From contig MNWZ01000110.1 in NCBI GenBank assembly GCA_001871925.1, positions 1 through 32,674 of the forward strand: a DNA stretch of 32,674 nucleotides. Reading direction: 5' to 3'. Source of the stretch: Zetaproteobacteria bacterium CG1_02_53_45 (GTDB lineage: Bacteria > Pseudomonadota > Zetaproteobacteria > Mariprofundales > Mariprofundaceae). Below, piece by piece: positions 18,258 to 27,610 of the stretch. How positions within the stretch are numbered: the stretch's first letter is position 1; the number at the start of each line of letters is the position of its first letter. Both the position numbers and the translations under genes were made by a program. The notes beneath the pieces were generated by a model that saw only the letters and a list, made by a program, of their open reading frames with translations, was not told the origin of the DNA and ran no database searches.

Positions 18258-18640
18258 TTATTGTTTCAGGTAGGCTCGATACTTCTCCGCGCCAATGCGT
18301 GCAGCCAGCGCCTGATAGCACCAGACGCAGGAAACCCTGAAAGCACTTGCCAGTATCTGATCATGATTCCAGTTCGACAGCTCGTAAACATGCCCGTCCC
18401 ATTTGAATACATCATCCTTTCCGGCAATTGTCTTTTCTTCGACAGCAATTAACGTATTCATGACTTTGAACGTGGATGCCGGAGAAAAGCGCTGTTTGGC
18501 GCGGGCATCATTGTGAATAAAGGTCTGGCCGCTTTTCAGTGATGAAATAACCAAAGCCCCTCGACACCCCTCTCGGCAAAGAGCCCGGAAATCGTCAACT
18601 CCTCAGCGATGGCAAAGAGCGGCAGAGGAACGGTAATCAT
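18258..18640 (-). pseudogene. Class D (OXA-like) beta-lactamase fragment, frameshifted and 3'-truncated
   Basis: SPASTFK, LSNWNHDQILASAFRVSCVWCYQALAARIG; upstream part MITVPLPLFAIAEELTISGLFAERGVEG is in a different frame; stops before the KTG region. Confidence 0.8.
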
Positions 18641-18829
18641 TGTGATGACATATTCAATCATGCTTCAATGCGGTTATGCTGAATTGATTTTACTTTCCTG
18701 ATGCTGCTTTGATCAGCTGTCATCACCCCTCCCCTGTCTTACACAAAGCTTGAGCGTAATATCCTACTTATCTCAAACCAATCGACACCACTTGTGCGAT
18801 GAAACCATGACAAATTCCCGGCAATATAA

Positions 18830-19032
18830 TCATACACACATCCTGTGGATAACTTTGTGGATTGTTTTTCGCCAACGCTTTAAATCAACAGACTTACGGT
18901 CATATTTTTCACATGATTAAATTTTATGCAGTGAAATCAATATTATATTTATCAATCACTTATATATAAATGCAAATGTAAAACATGAGCATGTCACATC
19001 ATCGTCATATATCATTAGCCGACTGTGGAAAA
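18830..19032. promoter_or_regulatory. AT-rich non-coding region with DnaA-box-like cluster
   Basis: TGTGGATAA (18844, perfect), TCATACACA (18830), TTTTTCACA (18905), TGTGGAAAA (19024), each of the last three one mismatch; AT-rich stretch ~18900-19000. Confidence 0.4.
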
Positions 19033-19078
19033 GGATTGACTTAACAGGGAAAATATCACTGGAAAGTCGGGGATATCG

Positions 19079-21076
19079 CTATCCTGAATTTTTCAGCCGT
19101 TGCAGCTCATCGCGATATTTCGCTGCATCCTCAAAACGAAGATCGGCCGAGGCTTCCAGCATTAAGCGCTCCAGCTCTTTCTGGCGTACCAGCTTCAATT
19201 CAGGCGTTGAATAATCCGCAATATCTTCTGCTACTTCAGGAATACTCGCATAGTCCATAGCGTATACATTGGACATCGCATCCATGATTTTCTTGATCAC
19301 TGTTTCAGGTTCAATTCCATGTTGAAGATTGTAAGCCATCTGCTTTTCACGGCGACGATTCGTTTCATCTATCGCTCGCTGCATCGATTTGGTCATGCGA
19401 TCAGCAAACAAAATCACTCTGCCCTCGACATTACGTGCCGCTCGCCCGATGGTTTGTATCAATGAACGGTCGGAACGAAGGAAACCCTCTTTGTCAGCAT
19501 CAAAAATTGCCACCAGTGCCACCTCAGGCAGATCAAGCCCCTCACGCAAGAGGTTAATGCCAATCAGAATATCGAATTCACCCAGACGCAAATCACGCAG
19601 AATTTCTGTTCGCTCCAGCGTATCAATATCGGAATGCAGATAACGCACACGCAGATGCAGATTATTAAGATATTCGGTTAAATCCTCAGCCATGCGCTTG
19701 GTCAGACAGGTCGCCAGAACACGAAAACCCTTTTCAATCACGGCACCGACCTCAGAGACAAAACTTTCCACCTGATGCACAGCAGGCAAAATATCAATCA
19801 CCGGATCAAGCAAACCGGTTGGCCGGATAATCTGTTCGGCGAACTCACCACCCGTTTGTTGCATTTCATAAGTACCGGGCGTAGCCGAAACATAAATAGT
19901 CTGAGGCACAGCTTTTTCAAATTCGTGAAACTGTAATGGCCGGTTATCCAGTGCCGAGGGTAAGCGGAAGCCAAAATCCACCAGCGTTTGTTTGCGGGAG
20001 CGGTCGCCTTTAAACATCGCCCCGATCTGCGGCACCGTGGCATGCGATTCATCAAGAATCACCAGTGCATTATTCGGCAGATAGTCCAGCAGAGTCGGCG
20101 GCGGATCACCGGGCTGCTGACCGGTTAAATGTCGCGAATAGTTTTCAATGCCCGAGCAATAGCCAATTTCCTGAATCATCTCCAGATCGAACAAGGTGCG
20201 CTGCTCAAGCCGCTGAGCTTCAACCAGCTTGTTCTGATCATGCAGATCCGCCAGTCGTTCACTTAATTCATCACGAATAGCATCCATCGCTTTGACCAGT
20301 AAATTACGCGGTGTAACAAAGTGAGATTTGGGAAACACGGTGAATTTATGTAGCGATTGCAGTCGCTTCCCTGTCAGAGGATCAAAGCGGGAAATGGCAT
20401 CCACCTCATCCCCGAACAATTCGATACGGATGGCATAACTTTCGGCATCGGCAGGAAAAATTTCAATCACGTCGCCACGCACACGAAATGTTCCGCGATG
20501 AAAATCCATGTCATTGCGCTCATATTGCAATTCCACCAGCTTTTTCATCGCCGTACGTTGGTCAATCTCTCTACCCACCTCGAAATATTGCAGCATATTG
20601 GCATAGGCTTCCGGGCTACCCAGACCATAAATACACGATACTGATGCAATGATAATCACATCCTGCCGCTCCATCAGAGCACGCGTAGCCGAATGCCGCA
20701 TACGATCAATTTGCTCATTAATCGAGGAGTCTTTCTCAATATAGGTATCCGACTGCGGCACATAGGCTTCCGGCTGGTAATAGTCGTAATACGAAACGAA
20801 ATATTCGACCGCATTGTTTGGGAAGAATTGTTTAAATTCGCTGTAAAGCTGCGCTGCCAACGTTTTATTGTGCGCCATGATCAGGGTTGGCTTTTGCACT
20901 TTTTTGATCACATTGGCCATGGTGAAGGTTTTTCCGGAGCCGGTGACACCCAGCAGCACCTGATGTTTTTTACCCTCAACAACGCCTTCAACCAACGTCT
21001 CAATCGCCTGCGGCTGATCTCCTTTGGGGGTAAATTCACCATCAAGCTGGAATATTTGATTCATATTGTCGGACAT
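19079..21076 (-). CDS. uvrB: Excinuclease ABC subunit UvrB
   Basis: [54 protein letters not shown]-terminal UVR motif. Confidence 0.97.
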   Translation of the reverse strand: MSDNMNQIFQLDGEFTPKGDQPQAIETLVEGVVEGKKHQVLLGVTGSGKTFTMANVIKKVQKPTLIMAHNKTLAAQLYSEFKQFFPNNAVEYFVSYYDYYQPEAYVPQSDTYIEKDSSINEQIDRMRHSATRALMERQDVIIIASVSCIYGLGSPEAYANMLQYFEVGREIDQRTAMKKLVELQYERNDMDFHRGTFRVRGDVIEIFPADAESYAIRIELFGDEVDAISRFDPLTGKRLQSLHKFTVFPKSHFVTPRNLLVKAMDAIRDELSERLADLHDQNKLVEAQRLEQRTLFDLEMIQEIGYCSGIENYSRHLTGQQPGDPPPTLLDYLPNNALVILDESHATVPQIGAMFKGDRSRKQTLVDFGFRLPSALDNRPLQFHEFEKAVPQTIYVSATPGTYEMQQTGGEFAEQIIRPTGLLDPVIDILPAVHQVESFVSEVGAVIEKGFRVLATCLTKRMAEDLTEYLNNLHLRVRYLHSDIDTLERTEILRDLRLGEFDILIGINLLREGLDLPEVALVAIFDADKEGFLRSDRSLIQTIGRAARNVEGRVILFADRMTKSMQRAIDETNRRREKQMAYNLQHGIEPETVIKKIMDAMSNVYAMDYASIPEVAEDIADYSTPELKLVRQKELERLMLEASADLRFEDAAKYRDELQRLKNSG

Positions 21077-21204
21077 TTGCGAATTCTACGAAGCCCTGAT
21101 GAAATTGACAGGAACCATGTTGATCATCAATGCAATTTGAGAAAAGGAAACCCATCGAGAGTAACACTATTGATTCGCATGCACCCAACCTCTCCTATGA
21201 AAAA

Positions 21205-21600
21205 GGAGGGTCGAGTGGTCCGAGAGACCTTCCCCCTCAGGCTCTCACAGAACCGTACGTGAGACTCTCACCTCATACGGCTCTTCATGCCCACTTGAAC
21301 TTACCAGGTTTCCATATCGTTCCAGTTCCTCCCATTGCTGGTTGACCGGAAATCCACTTCCGGACATGTCAGCCCCTTCGCACCATCTCCGTTTAACGGT
21401 GGAAGTGCCATGATTACACATATAAGATGATCCATAGCTCTGGCATCTCCGGTTTTCGATCATCATCCGTCTCTGCTGATTGTGTCTTCCTGTCGATTTC
21501 AATGCTTCAGTGAATTTCTTCGTGTCATCATTCATATGAGTAAAAGCCTGCATGAGCTGAAACTTGCCGTCACCATCAATATAGATGATATACAACACTT
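21205..21600 (-). mobile_element. 3' remnant of a bacterial group II intron, no RT ORF
   Basis: Minus strand carries a full domain V and a characteristic preceding sequence ending in ...GAGGGGGAAGGTCTCTCGGACCACTCGACCC; 5' limit is uncertain. Confidence 0.65.
21250..21283 (-). ncRNA. Group II intron domain V, 34 nt
   Basis: GAGCCGTATGAGGTGAGAGTCTCACGTACGGTTC: AGC triad, 8 bp lower stem, bulge, GAGGT/GTCTC upper stem with GAGA (GNRA) loop. Confidence 0.85.
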
Positions 21601-21721
21601 ATTTTCATCAAATTTCATATCTTTTTAGCACCGCAAGTGGAATCGGTGAAACAACATTGATCATCCCGACAATTTGAGTAAGGTCCACGAAGGAAAAACA
21701 TCATGCAGATAAGGATAAGAT

Positions 21722-22606
21722 ATGAGCCTGACAACCAATAAAAACCAACTGGTGATGACTGCTGTGCAAGGCAGCGTTGCGCCAGCCCATCAATGGGCGC
21801 CGTTTGAAGTCGGCAGCGCTGGCGAGATTTTTTCGTGGCCATCCACCGGTGGCATTACGTATAACGTCAAAATCGGCGATTCAGTGTTTGGCTGGGCCGG
21901 TGAACATATTGAGTCCGGCGTATCGACGACGCTTGATCACAAAAACAGCAAATGCGCAGCGGGATATCAGTTTCTTTCCTGCTGTGGCAATCAGGCCCGT
22001 GTGATTTCCGGCGAAGCCAAGGGTGCAATCGGTACCGTGCTGGGGCACCATGGTGGTGTGGAGCATCTGATGCTCGACTTCCCCGATGCCACGCTGGAAA
22101 AGCTGACTTGTGATGACAAATTTCTGATCAAAGGTTACGGGCAGGGTTTGAAATTCATCGACCATGATGATGTGTTCATTTACAACATCGATCCGAACTT
22201 ACTGGAAAAATGGGGACTCAATGAACGGGATGACGGCAAAATTGAAGTTCCGGTCCATGTGATTGTTCCCTGTTATGCTATGGGTAGCGGCATTGGTGCA
22301 CTGTCGATGACCACGGGCGATTACGACATTCTTTGTCACGATGCATCCGTGGTGAAGGAATTCAGCCTGGATAAACTGCGCTTCGGTGATTTTGTCGCCG
22401 TACTGGACCACGACAACCGTTATGGCCGCACTTATCGCAAAGGTGCCATCACTATTGGTGTGATTATTCATTCGGATTCACCACTGGGCGGGCATGGGCC
22501 GGGCTTGATGACGCTGATGAGCTGCACCATCGACAAGCTGGTTCCTGTACTCAGTGAAAAGGCTAATGTCGGAGCAATTCTCGGCATCGGACGTTATGCA
22601 GTCTAA
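21722..22606 (+). CDS. DUF4438-family protein
   Basis: 294 aa; GHHGGVEHLMLDFPDATLEKLTCDDKFLIKGYGQGLKF and GVIIHSDSPLGGHGPGLMTLMS. Confidence 0.7.
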   Translation: MSLTTNKNQLVMTAVQGSVAPAHQWAPFEVGSAGEIFSWPSTGGITYNVKIGDSVFGWAGEHIESGVSTTLDHKNSKCAAGYQFLSCCGNQARVISGEAKGAIGTVLGHHGGVEHLMLDFPDATLEKLTCDDKFLIKGYGQGLKFIDHDDVFIYNIDPNLLEKWGLNERDDGKIEVPVHVIVPCYAMGSGIGALSMTTGDYDILCHDASVVKEFSLDKLRFGDFVAVLDHDNRYGRTYRKGAITIGVIIHSDSPLGGHGPGLMTLMSCTIDKLVPVLSEKANVGAILGIGRYAV

Positions 22607-23165
22607 GCTTCTGCTGACAGCACTGGCGCTGATACTGATTTCAATATCGGCGCAAGCTGAAGTTTATAAATGGACCGATAAAAAAGGAAAATTGCACTTT
22701 TCCGATCATCCTGTTCAAGGTGCTGAAGTTCAACAGGGTGGCAATGTCAGTCGCGTCAAAAATCAAACCTATAACCTTGCCAGCCTGCGGACGGAAATCC
22801 CCTACAGTCTGCAACATGGCTCCATGCTGGTGGAAGCTCTGGTTAACGGGAAAACACAGACTTTTGTTGTTGATACCGGTGCATCTTTTGTCACTATCCC
22901 GCCGCAACTGGCGGAGCGGGCTAATATTTCCACCGAGCGTGCAAAGCTTATCCAGCTGCAAACTGCCAATGGCGTGATTACAGCGCCGATGGTTGATATT
23001 CAACACATGAGCATTCTCAGTGCCGAACGCCAACAGGTTAAAGCGGTGATTGCTCCGATTGATGCACAGGGGAAGCTGGGTTTGCTCGGCATGAGTTTTC
23101 TCGGCGCATTCCGCATGAATATCGACCATGACCGACGCATGATTATTCTGGAGCCACGTTCTTGA
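22596..23165 (+). CDS. Secreted DUF4124/retropepsin-like clan AA aspartic protease
   Basis: Signal peptide, VYKWTDKKGKLHFSDHP (DUF4124), FVVDTGASFVTIP and GLLGMSFLGAF (retropepsin-like). Confidence 0.85.
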   Translation: MQSKLLLTALALILISISAQAEVYKWTDKKGKLHFSDHPVQGAEVQQGGNVSRVKNQTYNLASLRTEIPYSLQHGSMLVEALVNGKTQTFVVDTGASFVTIPPQLAERANISTERAKLIQLQTANGVITAPMVDIQHMSILSAERQQVKAVIAPIDAQGKLGLLGMSFLGAFRMNIDHDRRMIILEPRS

Positions 23166-23983
23166 GCGATACCGACACTACGATTCAAGCGGCTTGTATT
23201 CAGATGTGCTCCGGCGAACACGTTGCTGATAATCTTGAGAAAGCGGCCACGCTGTTGCAGCAAGCGGTGAAGCAACAGGCCAGGCTTGTTCTGTTGCCGG
23301 AAACCTTTGCCTGCGTCACACAAAACACTGAAAAGCGCCGTATCGCAACCGATATGATGCCTCAGATTGTCAGTTGGTTACAAGATCAGGCCAGGGTGCA
23401 TCAAATCTGGCTTATCGGAGGCTCGATTCTTGCCCTCTCTGATCAGCATGAAAAGCTTCACAATCGCTCCCTGATGATTTCTCCAAATGGCGAAATTATC
23501 GCCCGGTACAATAAAATGCACCTCTTTGATATCGACCTCGCAAAGGAAAGCTGGCATGAGTCGGCCCATGTTCAGGCGGGTGAAAAACCGGTCAGCATCG
23601 ATATTGAAACCGGCTGGAAGCTGGGGCTGTCCATTTGTTACGATCTTCGCTTTCCCGAGCTGTATCGAACATACAGCGCCAATGCCTGCAATATTCTCAG
23701 TATCCCTGCGGCATTCATCGTCTCCACCGGCAAAGCTCACTGGCAGGCACTGTTGCAGGCACGCGCCATCGAAAATCAGTGCTATGTGCTGGCGGCCGGA
23801 CAAAGTGGCACACACGAGGATGGGCGCAATACCTGGGGCCATTCGATGATCATCGATGCATGGGGAAACATTCTGCAGCAGCTTGATGCCGGAGAAGGTG
23901 TGATCACTGCCCCACTCAGCCTCGCTAATCTCAACCGGGTCAGGCAGCATCTACCGGCATTACAACATCGGAGACTGTTATGA
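23162..23983 (+). CDS. Carbon-nitrogen hydrolase (nitrilase superfamily, Nit-like amidase)
   Basis: Catalytic triad context LPETFA, YNKMHLFDID, GLSICYDLRFPELYR. Confidence 0.92.
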   Translation: MSDTDTTIQAACIQMCSGEHVADNLEKAATLLQQAVKQQARLVLLPETFACVTQNTEKRRIATDMMPQIVSWLQDQARVHQIWLIGGSILALSDQHEKLHNRSLMISPNGEIIARYNKMHLFDIDLAKESWHESAHVQAGEKPVSIDIETGWKLGLSICYDLRFPELYRTYSANACNILSIPAAFIVSTGKAHWQALLQARAIENQCYVLAAGQSGTHEDGRNTWGHSMIIDAWGNILQQLDAGEGVITAPLSLANLNRVRQHLPALQHRRLL

Positions 23984-24417
23984 CTCAACCCTCACGGGAA
24001 ACGTTGCGTGCCCATCGACAAGTGTTTTGGGACGCATGGCAGAAGGCTCAGGCTGACTTACCCCTGAATGCGATGGAGGTCCGTATTGCCCGCGTCATCA
24101 AAATGCATCCTGAATATCATCATTTCTTTAACGACATGGAAGATTTTCTGGATCGCGACTTTCAGGATGACGGTGGCATGAACCCCTACCTGCACCTCTC
24201 GCTGCATCTGGCGCTGGAGGAGCAAATTGCCACCCACCAACCGCCGCAAGTCGCCACAACGCTGGAACATCTGATGCAGATAAAAGGCAAAACCCGGCAT
24301 GAGGCGCTGCACACCATATTGGAGATTCTGACAGAAACCCTGCATGCCTCGCACCGTCAGGGCATGGAACCGGATGTGATGGCCTATGCCGAGCGCGTCA
24401 AAGGCTTAACCGGCTGA
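23980..24417 (+). CDS. DUF1841 family protein
   Basis: FWDAWQKAQADLPLNAMEVRIARVIKMHPEYHHFFND...NPYLHLSLHLALEEQI. Confidence 0.85.
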   Translation: MTQPSRETLRAHRQVFWDAWQKAQADLPLNAMEVRIARVIKMHPEYHHFFNDMEDFLDRDFQDDGGMNPYLHLSLHLALEEQIATHQPPQVATTLEHLMQIKGKTRHEALHTILEILTETLHASHRQGMEPDVMAYAERVKGLTG

Positions 24418-24767
24418 TGATCCGTAATATTTTCATCTCCCTGATTTTTTTCTTCGGGCCTGCCCTGTTGATGTTTGTCATTCGCTACTTTTTCCTGCTG
24501 GTCAAAGTGTGGCTGATGATTCGCAGACAGCAGCCGCAAAACGTCATCATCGACATTACACCGCACCCGGCCCACACCAGCCCCGGCAAAATATTTATCA
24601 CCGCGTCGTTGCTGTTCGGCCTGGTCTGTGCCATATGGATCTGGAGTGAAATGACTGACGAATCCACACAGACAGAAATGCAGTATATTCCCGCCCATAC
24701 CGATGCCACAGGCAAGGTCATCCCCGGCCATCATGTACCGATGAAGGATAACGGCACATCCCCTTGA
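24417..24767 (+). CDS. Small two-TM membrane protein
   Basis: Two hydrophobic segments; ATGA overlap with the upstream gene. Confidence 0.6.
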   Translation: MIRNIFISLIFFFGPALLMFVIRYFFLLVKVWLMIRRQQPQNVIIDITPHPAHTSPGKIFITASLLFGLVCAIWIWSEMTDESTQTEMQYIPAHTDATGKVIPGHHVPMKDNGTSP

Positions 24768-27610
24768 GTGAATTCCCATCACTGGCAACTGAGCATGCTC
24801 TAACGGCGCTGCAAGACAAACATAGCATCCTGCTGACAGCGACTGGCGCACTGGCGGCTGACTGGAAACGCCGCTTCGCTCTTAGCAACCCGTCAGACAT
24901 TTGCCAGACACCCGACATTCTGCACTGGCAGAGCTGGCTGGAAACGCTGCACCAGAAACACTGCGAAACGGTTCCCCTGCTCAATATGCAGGAGTTGCTG
25001 CTCTGGCAGCAGGTCATTGGCAACGATTTACTGACTCACGACACTCATCTGCAAACAAGAAACAGTGCGGAAACAAAAGCCGCTGCACGGGAGCTGGCCA
25101 CTCATGCCCGGCAGGCTTATGCCGTGATGCAGGATTATCGCATCGCCACCGATGCACTGGCCTGGCAAGGTGAGGAAGCTGAAGCACTGGCGCGCTGGAT
25201 TGAGGCGATACATGTCCAATTGCAGCAGCCCGGCTTGCAACAGCGTACATTGCAGGCGCATATCACCGATGAAGTGCTGGCAAAGCTCGCAGTTTCGCCC
25301 GGACATCGACATGAAACACTGTTGCTCGATGGTTTTGAAACGCTCAGCCCCAGCCGAACGCGGCTGCTGAACAAGCTGGCGCAAGCAGGCTGCCGCATTT
25401 TCACGCTAAAACATGATGATTTACCACCTGCCCCCCTCTCACATACAACTCTGTCACATACAGCGCTGTCGCATACAGCTTTGCCATTTACAGATTGGTC
25501 ACAAGCTGAGCCTGCCGTGCAGTTCACCGCCCTGAACGATGGGCGTGAAGAAATTCACTTTCTGGCGCATCGCTGTCAGCAAATTCTGCATCAACAGCCC
25601 GAAGCGTTTATCGGCATTGTGATCGACGACGCTTTTTCAACGGAGACACTGGCCGAAGTGATGAATGAATCATTGATGCCTCAGGCAGGCGCTGCACTGC
25701 GCCCCGATATGCAGGCGATATCGATGCAGGGGCCGCCGTTATCGCGCTGGCCGATGATCAGTCAGGCTCTGCATATTATGGGGCTGAACAGTGGTCAGGC
25801 CGTTGCCTTTGAAGATTTCAGTATGCTGCTGTTCTGCCCGTGGCTAAAAGATTATAGCGGGGAGCGCATAGCCCGCAGTACACTCGATGCCACTTTACGC
25901 CAGCAGCAGCAACATGAGTTGCAGCTTGATCGTCTGCATCAGTTCAATGCGGCACGCAGCGTGCCCGGCTTGCTCATGGTCATCGACAGTATCCGTCAGT
26001 TTTCAACGCTCAAATCAAAGCATTATCCGGTCGATCAGTGGGTGCAGCATATTCAGGCCTTTCTCAACGAGCTCGGGCTTAGCCAATACCTTCTCAACGA
26101 AGATCAGAAACCATGCAATCACGAAATCATGCAGATCAATGCGCTGCGCGATGCGCTGCTGTCGCTGGTGGCTGCCGATAGCATTGAAAGCACGCTGGAC
26201 TGGTCATCCCTCTTTTCGCTGCTGCAATCGGCATGCAGCCGTATTCGCCTGACGCCAACACCATTACATCCGAATGTGGCAGTGATCTCACGCCAGCAAA
26301 GTGCCGGTATCCATTTTGATTATCTGCTGTTGCCGGGCATGCATGAGCAGTCATTTCCGTCAGCCGCCAAAGCGCTGACCTTGCTGCCGCTGTCACTGCA
26401 ACGAAAGCTGGATATTCCGTTCACGCATAGCCACACATGCTATGCCCATGCCCGCTGGTTGTGGCAGCAATGGCTCAGCAGCGGCGCGTTTATCGATCTC
26501 AGCTATGCCAGACAGGTGGAAAATCAGGACGTACTGCCCTCACCTCTGCTCGGAGACATCACACCGACAGCGTGGACTTCTACTGCAATATCCGGAGTAC
26601 TCAGCATGCCGATTGAAACTTTTGATGATGCACCGGATGTGCCACTGCTGGATGAAAACATTCGCGGTGGCACCGGCATTCTGACGGCACAATCGGCCTG
26701 TCCGTTTCGCGCTTTTGCCAGCTACCGGCTGAAACTGAAACCGCTGGAGCAACCGGAACCCGGCATCGATGCCAGAATCAAGGGCGAACTGATCCATGCC
26801 GCGCTTGAACATATCTGGATGCAATTACGCACACAGGCCGCACTGGCGGCGCTTTCTGAAACTGAGCGAAGCACGCTGATTACGCAGGCCGTGCAGCAGG
26901 CATGGTTACGCTGTAAGGCATGGGTACAGCCGCCATCGCGCCAGCTTGAGTCGCAACGCCTGCAAAGCCTGCTGGAGCAGTGGCTGAACATAGAACTGGC
27001 ACGGGCACCGTTTCGCGTTGAAAGCATCGAATCGCTTCACAGCGTGGAACTGCCATTTGATCCACTGCCGTTTGACCCTATCAGCGGTAGCCATGGTGCG
27101 ACTGCCCGCACATTTCCCGTCAGCTATAAAATTGACCGCATCGATCGTGACGAGCAAAATCGGCGTATCCTGATCGATTACAAAAGCGGCCAGAAACAAA
27201 GTTTGAGCCACTGGCTGGGTGAGCGCCCGAAAGAGCCGCAATTGCCGTTTTACGCCACCGCCAGTGCTCTTGCCGATGATGATGCGGTCAGTTTTGCGCA
27301 TGTACAAAGCGGTGAGCAGATGGGATTTAACGGACTGGCGCGTGAAAACGTCGGCATTTCCGGCATAAAAACCTGCGATGGCAAGCGTAATAACCCGGAA
27401 GACTGGCCGTTGGTACTTGAGCAATGGCGACAAAGCCTGCAACAACTGGCCGAAGAATTTGTCACCGGCCATTGCACGGTGACACCACGTGATGCGCAGG
27501 CATGCAACCACTGCGGGCTGGAGGCGGTATGCCGCGTTGGAGAAACGGGCGCACTAAACTTCGCTGCCAGTGATGATGCCAACCGTGACAGCACGGAGAA
27601 TCAGGCATGA
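24764..27610 (+). CDS. AddB-like PD-(D/E)XK nuclease/helicase-like repair protein
   Basis: TTG start; DRIDRDEQNRRILIDYKSGQ nuclease motif; CNHCGLEAVCR iron-sulfur-type Cys motif; adjacent AddA-like helicase. Confidence 0.85.
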   Translation: MSEFPSLATEHALTALQDKHSILLTATGALAADWKRRFALSNPSDICQTPDILHWQSWLETLHQKHCETVPLLNMQELLLWQQVIGNDLLTHDTHLQTRNSAETKAAARELATHARQAYAVMQDYRIATDALAWQGEEAEALARWIEAIHVQLQQPGLQQRTLQAHITDEVLAKLAVSPGHRHETLLLDGFETLSPSRTRLLNKLAQAGCRIFTLKHDDLPPAPLSHTTLSHTALSHTALPFTDWSQAEPAVQFTALNDGREEIHFLAHRCQQILHQQPEAFIGIVIDDAFSTETLAEVMNESLMPQAGAALRPDMQAISMQGPPLSRWPMISQALHIMGLNSGQAVAFEDFSMLLFCPWLKDYSGERIARSTLDATLRQQQQHELQLDRLHQFNAARSVPGLLMVIDSIRQFSTLKSKHYPVDQWVQHIQAFLNELGLSQYLLNEDQKPCNHEIMQINALRDALLSLVAADSIESTLDWSSLFSLLQSACSRIRLTPTPLHPNVAVISRQQSAGIHFDYLLLPGMHEQSFPSAAKALTLLPLSLQRKLDIPFTHSHTCYAHARWLWQQWLSSGAFIDLSYARQVENQDVLPSPLLGDITPTAWTSTAISGVLSMPIETFDDAPDVPLLDENIRGGTGILTAQSACPFRAFASYRLKLKPLEQPEPGIDARIKGELIHAALEHIWMQLRTQAALAALSETERSTLITQAVQQAWLRCKAWVQPPSRQLESQRLQSLLEQWLNIELARAPFRVESIESLHSVELPFDPLPFDPISGSHGATARTFPVSYKIDRIDRDEQNRRILIDYKSGQKQSLSHWLGERPKEPQLPFYATASALADDDAVSFAHVQSGEQMGFNGLARENVGISGIKTCDGKRNNPEDWPLVLEQWRQSLQQLAEEFVTGHCTVTPRDAQACNHCGLEAVCRVGETGALNFAASDDANRDSTENQA
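25436..25495 (+). repeat. 15 bp in-frame tandem repeat (LSHTA/T units) in the addB-like gene
   Basis: CTCTCACATACAACT / CTGTCACATACAGCG / CTGTCGCATACAGCT / TTGCCATTTACAGAT (last copy degenerate). Confidence 0.85.

Noticed and set aside
21245-21598. 117 aa minus-strand ORF as a protein-coding gene
   Set aside because: Overlaps intron domain V and structured intron RNA; Cys/Arg-rich with no recognisable domain
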